Below, piece after piece: positions 26,081 to 34,900 of a stretch of DNA of 64,000 nucleotides. The stretch is from Propionibacteriaceae bacterium (GTDB lineage: Bacteria > Actinomycetota > Actinomycetes > Propionibacteriales > Propionibacteriaceae). The position numbers and the translations under genes are program-made. Positions within the stretch are counted from its first letter, which is position 1; every line of letters starts with the position of its first letter. Below the pieces are notes generated by a model. The model was not told the DNA's origin. It saw nothing but the letters and a program-made list of their open reading frames with translations, and did not search any database. The DNA lies in NCBI GenBank assembly GCA_009782915.1, contig WRIC01000002.1, forward strand, positions 1-64,000, read 5' to 3'.

Positions 26081-27478
26081 GTGTCCGCCGCAGAATCCGG
26101 ACTCGGCAGTCCAACTCCACCGCCCGTCTTTCTGCGCGAAGTCGCAGAATCCAGACTCGGCAGCCCAACTCCACCGCCCGTCTTTCTGCGCGAAGTCGCA
26201 GAATCCAGTCAACACAGTTCCACGATCGACAGTTTGTTAACCGAGGGGCCGACCCGCTTGATGGGGATCGTTAATGTGACCCCTGACTCTTTCTCCGATG
26301 GTGGTGGTTCGCTAGATGTGTCCTGCCTCATCACCTCGGCAATCCAGTTGGGTGTGGACCTCACCAACCAGGGTGCACACCTGATCGATGTGGGTGGGGA
26401 GTCCACCCGTCCTGGTGCGACCAGGGTCAGTGAGTCCGTGGAGCTGGCACGGGTGATCCCGGTGGTGGAAGCGCTGGCGGGGCAGGGGATTGCTGTCAGT
26501 GTAGATACGGTACGCGCAGTGGTGGCCGAGCAGGCGATCGCAGCAGGTGCCGTACTGATCAATGACGTGTCGGGTGGTCTGGCAGACCCGCGGATACTCG
26601 ATGTCGTCGCGAAGCATCAGGTGGGGTACGTTCTTGGGCACTGGTCGACACCCTTTGATCATGGTTTCTCTCACACACATGTGGTGGAGGAGGTACGCGC
26701 TGAACTGACTAGGCGCATCCGGGTTGCACTGGAGTCCAGGGTAAACCCTGAGTTACTGATCGTCGACCCAGGTATCGGGTTTGGGAAGACTAACAAACAA
26801 AACTGGGAACTTATTGCAAGCGTGGATCAGATCCAGTCGCTCGGTTATCCAACCTTGTGGGGTGTTTCCCGCAAGAGGTTCCTTGCACAGTCTTGTGTGG
26901 CAGATGGGAACGGTACTGTTTTGTCCCAGGAATGTGTCAAAACACCCCCGTCCCCATCTGTCGCATGTGCCACCGAACCTCATGAGCGGGATTCCGCTTC
27001 AGTGGAGGTGGGTCATCATCTGGCACACCACGGGGTATGGGGTCTCAGAGTCCACAATGTCGCCGAGCATGTGACAAACGCCCCGTCCCCCTGTGACAAA
27101 CGCTCCGTCCCCCTGTCACCTGAGCATGTGACAAACGCCCCGTCCCCCTGTGACAAACGCTCCGTCCCCCTGTCACCTTCCACATGCGCTGCACCCGCAC
27201 CGTCTCCCTGCGCTGCACCCGCACCGTCTCCCTGTGCTGCACCCACGCCGTCTCCCTGCGCGAAGTCGCAGGGTCCAGACTCCTCAGTTGTCCGACTGCG
27301 GAGTCTGGATTCTGCGAGTCCGTTCGCTCCGCAGAATGACGCAGGAGGTGACGAAAACACCCCCCATCCCCCTGCGGAGCAAAGCACCTACTTTCCCCGT
27401 CACCCTGCGGAGCGAAGCGACTCGCAGGGTCCAGAATCCACATCAACCCAGAGTGTTGATCTTGGGGTGAAACTATGA
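26081..27478 (+). CDS. folP: Dihydropteroate synthase invaded by repeat elements
   Basis: Joins 4-aminobenzoate to the pterin diphosphate in folate synthesis. The core is intact: 'MGIVNVTPDSFSDGG', 'DVGGESTRPGA', 'INDVSGG', 'VDPGIGFGKT', 'GVSRKRFLAQ' and 'EPHERDSASVEVGHH'. The frame is 465 codons; the family normally has about 270-290. The excess comes from repeats: two 18-residue family A units at the N-terminus, a family B hairpin in the loop after 'RKRFLAQ' (about residues 276-294), and about 135 C-terminal residues made of 19-residue and 8-residue units plus a 91-bp family A copy. GTG 26081 has AGGGA upstream; TTG 26234 or ATG 26261 would skip the N-terminal repeats. The stop overlaps the folB start (ATGA), so the gene stays coupled despite the insertions. 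Confidence 0.9.
   Translation: MSAAESGLGSPTPPPVFLREVAESRLGSPTPPPVFLREVAESSQHSSTIDSLLTEGPTRLMGIVNVTPDSFSDGGGSLDVSCLITSAIQLGVDLTNQGAHLIDVGGESTRPGATRVSESVELARVIPVVEALAGQGIAVSVDTVRAVVAEQAIAAGAVLINDVSGGLADPRILDVVAKHQVGYVLGHWSTPFDHGFSHTHVVEEVRAELTRRIRVALESRVNPELLIVDPGIGFGKTNKQNWELIASVDQIQSLGYPTLWGVSRKRFLAQSCVADGNGTVLSQECVKTPPSPSVACATEPHERDSASVEVGHHLAHHGVWGLRVHNVAEHVTNAPSPCDKRSVPLSPEHVTNAPSPCDKRSVPLSPSTCAAPAPSPCAAPAPSPCAAPTPSPCAKSQGPDSSVVRLRSLDSASPFAPQNDAGGDENTPHPPAEQSTYFPRHPAERSDSQGPESTSTQSVDLGVKL
26093..26213. repeat. Two tandem 54-bp family A-derived units at the 5' end of folP
   Basis: Each unit runs CAGAATCC(A/G)GACTCGGCAG then CCAACTCCACCGCCCGTCTT and CTGCGCGAAGTCG. The 54-bp step is 18 codons and gives ESRLGSPTPPPVFLREVA twice, so the folP frame is kept whichever number of units is present. 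Confidence 0.88.
26901..26960. repeat. Family B hairpin inside the folP core
   Basis: CAGATGGGAACGGTACTGTT at 26901 and its imperfect complement ending CCGTCCCCATCTG at 26960 form 23-bp arms with four mismatches. They are read as ADGNGTVLSQECVKTPPSPS, in a loop between the 'SRKRFLAQ' and 'EPHERDSAS' motifs of dihydropteroate synthase. Confidence 0.85.
27064..27248. repeat. In-frame tandem repeats at the 3' end of folP
   Basis: Two 57-bp family B units (GTGACAAACGCCCCGTCCCC plus GACAAACGCTCCGTCCCC) give EHVTNAPSPCDKRSVPLSP twice. Three 24-bp units then give CAAPAPSP-type octapeptides. Both periods are multiples of three. Confidence 0.88.
27250..27340. repeat. Family A palindromic element, in-frame copy in folP
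   Basis: A full 91-bp copy with core CCAGACTCCTCAGTTGTCCG and right end CTGCGAGTCCGTTCGCTCCG. It is read in the same frame as the copies in the 10706 gene (SQGPDSSVV, LDSAS). Confidence 0.9.
27399..27437. repeat. Family A half element at the folP/folB junction
   Basis: Left half only: GTCACCCTGCGGAGCGAAGC through to the GGTCCAGAATCCACA core start, read as RHPAERSDSQGPES. It lies 38 bp before the folB start. Confidence 0.85.
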
Positions 27479-28533
27479 GGCCAATCACTGAGACTGATCT
27501 GCAGCGCATGGAGACCCTGGACCGGATGGAGGTCACAGGGATCACCACCTGGGCTTATCATGGGGTTTTCGATCATGAGCGCACCGACGGTCAACCGTTC
27601 ACCGTGGATCTCACCTGGTGGTCTGACATGGGTGTGGCAGCATCCACCGACAACCTGGAGAACACAGCTAATTACGCTGAGGTGTCGAATTGTGTGATCC
27701 AGCAACTCTCGGGCACCCCCGTGGATCTCATCGAAACTCTTGCCTACCAAATCATCGAGCGTCTCTTCGAGCAGTTCGGTTTCGAGTACGTACGTCTCAG
27801 TCTCCACAAACCCCAGGCTCCCTTGGAGGTGGAGTTCACCGACGTTGTCCTCACCGTGACTGGGGGACGGTATGAATTGTCACACCCACCAGCGAAAGTG
27901 ACCACGGAAACGGTTCATAGTCAGGGTGTGACAATTCATACCGTCCCCCTGTCACATGAGTGCGGGACAGTGGGGCATCTCCCCAGTGTGACGGTTACCG
28001 CGACCTCACGTACCTGTGTGTTTTCACTGGGTTCTAACATTGAGCCGTGTGGGGAGTTTCTGCAGTTTGCGGTGTCGGCGCTGGCTTCGACACCAGGGAT
28101 TCGAGCTGTTCGCGTTTCCTCGGTTTACCAGACGACTCCCCAATCGGAGGTGGCGCAGCCGGACTTCCTGAACGCTGTCCTCATCGCTGAGTCAGCTCTC
28201 GATCCTCTGGCTTTGCTCAACAGGGCACAGGAAATTGAGGAAATCTGCGGAAGAACACGTGAGATTTCTCACGGTTCTCGCACTCTTGATATCGACCTTA
28301 TTACCCTGGGGAACGGGCAGTACGCTACAAAGCGTCTCACTATTCCGCACCCGCGCGCGACCAATCGGGGGTTTGTTCTCATCCCGTGGCTGGAGGTCGA
28401 TCCCGAGGCAAAGCTCGCGGGCGTACCTATAAAACACCTTGTCAATGTTGTGAGAGACCAGGGTGTACGCCTGGTGGATTCCACTCTTTTCCTCCCGCCC
28501 ACCCTTGCCACAAACATCGGTGACGAACCCTGA
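27475..28533 (+). CDS. folK: FolB-FolK fusion: dihydroneopterin aldolase and HPPK
   Basis: A 352-residue bifunctional enzyme. Residues about 15-130 are dihydroneopterin aldolase (FolB: 'GITTWAYHGVFDHERTDGQP', 'NYAEVSNCVIQQL', 'HKPQAPLEVEFTDV'). Residues about 178-335 are hydroxymethyl-dihydropterin pyrophosphokinase (FolK: 'VFSLGSNIEPCGEF', 'QPDFLNAVLIAESALDPLAL', 'RTLDIDLITLGN', 'IPHPRATNRGFVLIPWLEVD'). They catalyse two consecutive folate steps. The linker (about 128-177) is written mostly by a 100-bp family B hairpin read in frame. The start overlaps folP by 4 bp. FolB-FolK fusions exist in other bacteria, but a linker made of a mobile-type palindrome is odd. Confidence 0.93.
   Translation: MRPITETDLQRMETLDRMEVTGITTWAYHGVFDHERTDGQPFTVDLTWWSDMGVAASTDNLENTANYAEVSNCVIQQLSGTPVDLIETLAYQIIERLFEQFGFEYVRLSLHKPQAPLEVEFTDVVLTVTGGRYELSHPPAKVTTETVHSQGVTIHTVPLSHECGTVGHLPSVTVTATSRTCVFSLGSNIEPCGEFLQFAVSALASTPGIRAVRVSSVYQTTPQSEVAQPDFLNAVLIAESALDPLALLNRAQEIEEICGRTREISHGSRTLDIDLITLGNGQYATKRLTIPHPRATNRGFVLIPWLEVDPEAKLAGVPIKHLVNVVRDQGVRLVDSTLFLPPTLATNIGDEP
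27856..27955. repeat. Family B hairpin in the FolB-FolK linker, perfect 25-bp arms
   Basis: Arms 27862-27886 and 27925-27949 (GGGGGACGGTATGAATTGTC plus ACACC and complement) match perfectly. Outer GTGAC 27856-27860 and GTCAC 27951-27955 extend the stem after one T-T mismatch. The copy at 37029 has the same structure. Confidence 0.93.
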
Positions 28534-28589
28534 AAAACACACCCCAGCCCAACAATCAAGCAATGTTCTTTGTTTGGTTTCTGCTGTGC

Positions 28590-28750
28590 TACGATGGCTC
28601 AACATTGATAGCTGAAGTGGGGTAGCTGCAGACTATCGCCGTGGGGAGTTGAGTCCATTGTGGCTTGTTGAACCACACCCAAGACAGCGGCAAGGCCCGC
28701 CTCCCAGTGCCTTGTTGTTGAGGGGGTCTGTATCTCGGTATGGACCCCCA
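28590..28750 (+). ncRNA. Candidate small structured RNA or leader with terminator
   Basis: An extended -10 promoter-like TGTGCTACGAT ends at 28595. Just after it, CTCAACA (28598-28604) can pair with TGTTGAG (28716-28722), closing about 125 nt. Inside are a hairpin CAAGGC-loop-GCCTTG at 28690-28713, whose loop contains CCTCCC, and TGTGG/CCACA at 28660-28678. A terminator hairpin follows. The loop could pair with ribosome sites, as in some C-rich small RNAs; this is inference. It could also be the leader of the giant surface protein gene. No known RNA family was recognised. Confidence 0.4.
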
Positions 28751-28758
28751 TTTCTTTC
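28722..28758 (+). terminator. Rho-independent terminator-like hairpin
   Basis: GGGGGTCTGTA and TGGACCCCC (28722-28749) form a strong stem, followed by the T-rich ATTTCTTTC. It could end the folate operon transcript or the candidate RNA upstream. The rest of the gap to 28992 shows nothing I recognise except the ribosome site of the next gene. Confidence 0.65.
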
Positions 28759-28992
28759 TCACGGTGATTTTCCGAGTTTTACTCATCTCAATTTGTGACA
28801 AACTTGCGTTAAACCCCTCCACTATGGAAGAGTAGGGACAGCCAAAACGGGAGTGTTTGGCGTACGCCTGCTGGTGGGTAGGTGTAAATACTGACAAGGG
28901 AGTTGGGGAAATTACTAAGGTAGCCGCAACAGAAGACCACTGTGGCATGCCTTTTCTCTGATTCGTGACCATATATCCGAAAGGGTAATATA

Positions 28993-31900
28993 ATGCAATC
29001 GAATAGTACATTGAACGTACAGAAGACGAATACAGGATGGCTGCGTACCATCGCTAAGCCGATGGCTATGATCACAGCGTTTGTGATGATCATGTCCACA
29101 CTGATTCTTAGTCAACCGCCGACAGCCCCTGATGCGGATGCTCAGGTTTCTGGGACGTGGGGTTGGGGATGGACAACTGACACGGGTACAGGCGCTCGAG
29201 TTCTTTCGGCTCCCATGACACCAATTGACCATCACACTTTGTATGGTTCCTCGTATGGTGGCGGCACAAATGCGCCCACAGGCATGTCCACAACCAATGG
29301 TTGGGTGGGTTACTATGCCACAGGTGGTGTTGCTCCCACCAATGGGACAGTGACCCTCATTGCTAACGGTAATGGTGGCGCTCGACTTGGTCCTGCGGGA
29401 CAGTGGATGTCGACTTTGGCAATCGATGCCGACCCATATGGTCAACGTGGAACAAAGTATGCGTATATGTGGTCCTGGGCATTTGACTCTACGTCTACTG
29501 GGTTGAATGGTAATTACCCTACTAACATCCCAACCAATAATGTTCTGGTCTATCGCGTGGCTGAGGGTGAAACCAATCCAGAGGTGATTCCGGTCCCCTC
29601 CCCGTACTTTTTCAATTCGAGTGATCCCACAAATATGTCGGCCTACAATTACTGGTCCGGAGGCGAGATTATTCAATCAACGGGTGAAATCTTCTTTTCG
29701 GGTGGGGAATGTTCAGGCCTCAACTTGAACTATCGCATGATGGTTTTTGATCCAGAAAGCTTGAACTATAACTTCTCTGGTCGAATTCAGCCAAAGAGTG
29801 GTGGCGACAATATCTTTAATGGCACAGATGGCTGTGGTGGAACGAGCTACGTTGCTTCTGATATGGCACTCGATGCCAAGGGGCAGGCGTATATTCTTGT
29901 TTTCTCTGCTAATGGGGCTCCCGCCTATGGGCTTGGCAGCGGCAACCGGCTGTGGTTGGTGCGTGTTGAGCCGAATGAAAACGGACCGTGGGAATACAAT
30001 CTAGTTACCAACCTGACTCGGCATCCGGGTGAATCAGCAACTGGCGCAGCTTACACTTTCACCAGTACTGCCACTGTCAACATGATCTATGGCATGGCCT
30101 TCTACGAAGGTATCCTTTATGCTACCATGTTTAACAACACTGCTCTTTTGGCCATTAACCCCATGACTGGCCAAGTGAAGAATGTTGGTGGTACCGGAAG
30201 TGGCACCTTAAGTCCTACCTATGTTCAGGATATGGGTTCCGGGCAGACCGCTTTCGTGGTGGAGGGTGTTGTCTACAATGACACCGAAGCGAACGGATCT
30301 ATTGCTGGAAATTCAGGTATTGGTGGACAGAGAATTGGTTTGTACATGAAAGACCAAAACGATGGTCAGTATGTTTTCCAGAGTTCTGAGGTCAGTGGCC
30401 CCGCTGGTGACTACACCTTCTTGCTTGGTGGTCCCGGCGATTACATCATCAGGCTTGTTGAGCCCAAGATCGCAGATGTCAATGCCACTCAAACCTTTGC
30501 CTCTGGTGGGGGAACACTCAACCCTGCTACTGCAAAATGTATTCAAGGCGATATCACTACCAAGGCTGGCGGAGCTTGTTCTGGCGCTGTTGCACAACCT
30601 CATGATGATGCTGATCTTCCAACCAGCGATTCTGCTAGTGGCACAGACAAGGGCACTCAGCCCGCTGACATGTCGTACTACACTGAAATCCATGTCACCT
30701 CTGACCGTGAAGTAGCCGAAGCTAACTTCGGTATTACCACTCGTGGTTCGTATGGTGATTCAGCAGCCGGGCCGGCCACCGGTCCGACAGCCCCTGCCCA
30801 CATTAATGGTGTGAGCCCTCAGATCTGGTTGGGTAGCCAACTTGGTTCTTATGCGGCACCAGCCACCGATAACACTGCCCACAACAGCACCGATGATGGT
30901 GTTTTCGTTGAGTCGTACGCGGGCAATGTTCTCATGGCCAATCATGCTTTCTTGGGTTCGCGTGACTACACCTTGGTAGGTACATTGGGTGGAACTGCGG
31001 TATCGACGGCCAAGGTCAGTGGTTGGAACACAGGCGTGGGCAACACCACATGGAACACGGCTGCCACCTGGACCCCCACCGTGTCAGGGAGCACTGCATC
31101 GGGGACGTGGAATCCCTCGGTGACCTCCGGAACTGGTCAAATGCATTTCCGTGCAGATGTGTCCACCGTGCCTATCAATACACCAACGAACGCCTCAGGC
31201 GATTACTATTCGACAACTCGTTGGGTGACCCCCGGTGAAGTTGAGGACTACTTGGTCAACATTGGTAACTCGGTTTATACCCCTGCAGCTCGTACGCTTG
31301 CCGGAACCGCTGACTTTACTATTGGTGGACAAGCTTTCCCTGGAACTACAACAACCCTGAAATATGGAACAGGTGTGGTTGCTACTGCTAACACACCAGT
31401 CAGTATGACAGCAACAGTTCCAGACACGACCTGGACTGTCTCCGAGGTTCTCGTTAAAGACTTCGTAACCGGTGAACTCTTAGATACGCTAGCGTTCGCA
31501 CCGTCAGCCAACAGACTGGATTGGACGTTCACCTATACACCTGAGTTGAACATGGACACCGTTATTGAGGTAGTGTTCGCGCCGAATCCTGATCCTGAAG
31601 AATCAGAACTCATCATGACTCCGGCATATCCTGACACCCAAGTGGTGAGCCTCGATATCACTGCCAAGGTCATTGTCCGTACAAGTGATCGTCAGCTCCT
31701 CCCCAATGTGGATGTGACTTTTGCGAAGACATCTTCTGACATTGTGTTGACATCAACCACCTGCAAGACGAATGCTCAAGGTGAATGCTTCATCACACTA
31801 ACCTCAACACAGGCAAAGAAATACACAGACGAGATCTCTGCCACCGTCATTGTGGGAACAGCCCCAGTTCAGGTTTCTGGTTCGCCAGCAACAGTTGAGT

Positions 31901-34900
31901 TCGTTGCGGATGTATTATCACCAGAATCCTATTTTGAGATTGATCCGCCAGCGGACATGAGTGATGAGAGCACTTGGTTGGTCGCCAATGGTACAGATGC
32001 CTACACGGGCACCCTCTATGCCATGGATGAATTCAGGAATCCTATTAAGAACATTGATGTATCCACAATCTCCTGGACTGTTCCCGCTGGGATCGATAAG
32101 TCCAGTGTGACCAACAACGGTGATGGTTCCTATTCAATCACCTTCACCACAGAAAACATCAATAAGACCGCTATGGCAAGCCTCAAAGTGGGCGCTCAGA
32201 CGATCTACGCAGATGATGCCAACACCGTCTCTGAGTTGCCGATCCCCTTCACCTATGGTGAAGTTTCCTGGGAGAAGTCGACACTGGTCGTTGATCACAC
32301 CACCTTGGGTGTGGGTTCAACAGCCACCGCAACAGCAACGATTGTTGATGATTTCGATAATCCTATTGATGGACGCGATGTGAACTTCTCACTGGCGCCT
32401 GTTGATCCTGTGGGAAGCCATAATGCAGTGATCGTTCCTTCACCGAGTGTGGTGCAGACTGACAGCCAAGGTAAAGCTGTTGTCACGATCACCAACTTGA
32501 AGGCTGAAACTGTTGCCCTGTCAGCAAAGGTTGCTGAGGGTAACGGAGCACCAGATCACATCAACGGTTCCCCAGTAGAAATCACCTGGGAAGCAGGAGA
32601 ACCTAATGCTGAGGAATCCAATTTCCGGGTTTACATCACCGACACCACCAAGACTAAGGTGATCGCTGATGGCTCTGAGTCGTGGACTGGTGAATTGGTT
32701 GCCCGCGACGAGAACAGGAATCTCCTTCCGAATCTCACTACCGAGCAACTGAACAAGTACATCTGGGCTGTGACGCCTGCTGGTGTCACCATCTCATCGC
32801 CGGTGTTCAATGCGGGTAACGGTGTCTACACCGTGCAATACACCTCCACCAAGGCAGGCGCGTACACCGCTACCCTGCATCTTGATGGGGACCAGGTTGA
32901 TTCCGATGAGGCCATCGCTTTTGTTGCTGGCCCCGTGGATCCGAACAAGTCCAAGGTGAGTGTTGATCCAAACAGGACAACAGCGGGTTCCACCGTTGTG
33001 GTCACTGTTGAGGTGATGGATGCCAACGAGAACCCGATCTCCGGGCTGCCGAATGAAGCAGGCACGGGTGTGACCATTGTTGGTGAAAACCCGAGTCTGC
33101 CGGACATGACCATCCTGAATTCGGATAATCCAATGCAGGAAAACCCTCTGGGCACTTACAAGTTCAACACCACCTCCTACAAGGTGGGTACGTTCACGGT
33201 GACCGCTACAGCCATGGGTGTGACCATCAACCAGAAGCCCACTGTGGAATTCATCCCTGGTGGTGTGAGTGCTGAGCATTCATCCTTCGCAATCGAGGAT
33301 AATAACCGGCTCGCTGATGGCGTATCGAAGAACTCTGCGAAGGCAACAGCTCGTGACCAGTACGACAACCCTGTCCCGGGTGCCAGAGTCTATGTCGAAG
33401 ACAAGACCACTGACCTTGCCCTGATGGGTGAGCTGGATCCTGCAACCCAGACGGCCACCACAGACGCCAATGGTGAAGCCATGGTCTACTGGACATCCAC
33501 CAAGAAGGGTGTGTACACCGCTGAAGGCTTCATTGACGATCTGCGCCCACCCACGGGTGTCATGAGCGACATCACCTTCACCACTGGTGACGCCAGTGCT
33601 GCCAAGTCTGAGATGTCTGTGTATCCGAATTCACCAATCGTTGTGGGCAACAGCTACACAGTGACCGTGACCATTCGCGATAATAACAATCTCCAGCTCG
33701 AAGACGAGCGAGTCGAGTTCACACTCGATTCGGGCAGTCTTGCTGAGTTGAGTGAGACGTACTGCATGACCAATAGGCAGGGCCAGTGCTCGGTGACGGT
33801 CAGCTCCCTGCTCGTCACCTCAGCAGAAATCAGTGGCAAGGTGACTGAAGGGCAGAATGGTCTCAAGCACATTGAAGGCAATAATGACAACACCAAGCGC
33901 AGCCCCAAGACTGTTGCCTGGGAGGCTGGTCCACTGTGTCTGCCACCTATGACACCAACACCGGTAGATCCCGACAACCTGACGCGCGTTGAGGTTCTCA
34001 CCCCTGGTGCCGAAGCCAATGGGACAGCCCCAGAAACAGCCAAGGTCTATGCCTATGACTGCTATGGAAACCCTGTCAGTGGCGTGGCCATCACCACGAC
34101 ACCGTCAGCGACCCATATCAATGCGACCTATCGTGCAAGCACGACAGATACTGACGGTTTGGCGTACATCGACTATCGCACCTCGACCAAGGGTCAGTAC
34201 ACTGCGATAGTTAATTTGAATGGCACCCCCGCACCACGTGCCTTGAGCTATGGTGCCACGACACCGCGTACTGACGGTCAGATCACGCTCAACTTCGCCT
34301 CCGGTCCGGTTTCCCCAGGAAACTCGACGTTGGCGATCAGCCCCACCACCTCCCAGGTGGTAGCGTCCAACTTCACAGTGACCGCAACCCTGAGGGATGC
34401 CAGCAACAACCCAGTTGAGGGTATTCAGGTCACCTTCGAATCCGGTGAAGGGTTGAACTTCAATCCGCAGGCCTCCTGCACATCAGGAGCCGACGGAACC
34501 TGTCAGGTCACCGTGACCTCGACGAAGGCAACCACCTACGAGATCATCGGCAAGGTTGATATTCGCGAGATCAGCAACCGTGTGAGCGCGACCTTCACCC
34601 CTGGTCCACTATGCGTTACTCCAACCTGTAATTCCAGAGTTGAAGTCACCTATGGTGAGGCGATGGCTGACGGCGAAGAACACAACATTGCCACTGTCTG
34701 GGCCTTTGACCAGTACGATAACCCGATTCCGAATTTGGATGTGGCATCCGCCATGGTTACTGGTGAAACCGGATTGACCATTCAGTCCGATATCGCACCA
34801 ACGAATGCTAGTGGAATCTCAACCATCTGGTATTCCGCGACAGTGGTTCGCGAATACCGCGCCGATGTCACGGTTGCTGGGATGACCCCCAAGGGTTCCC

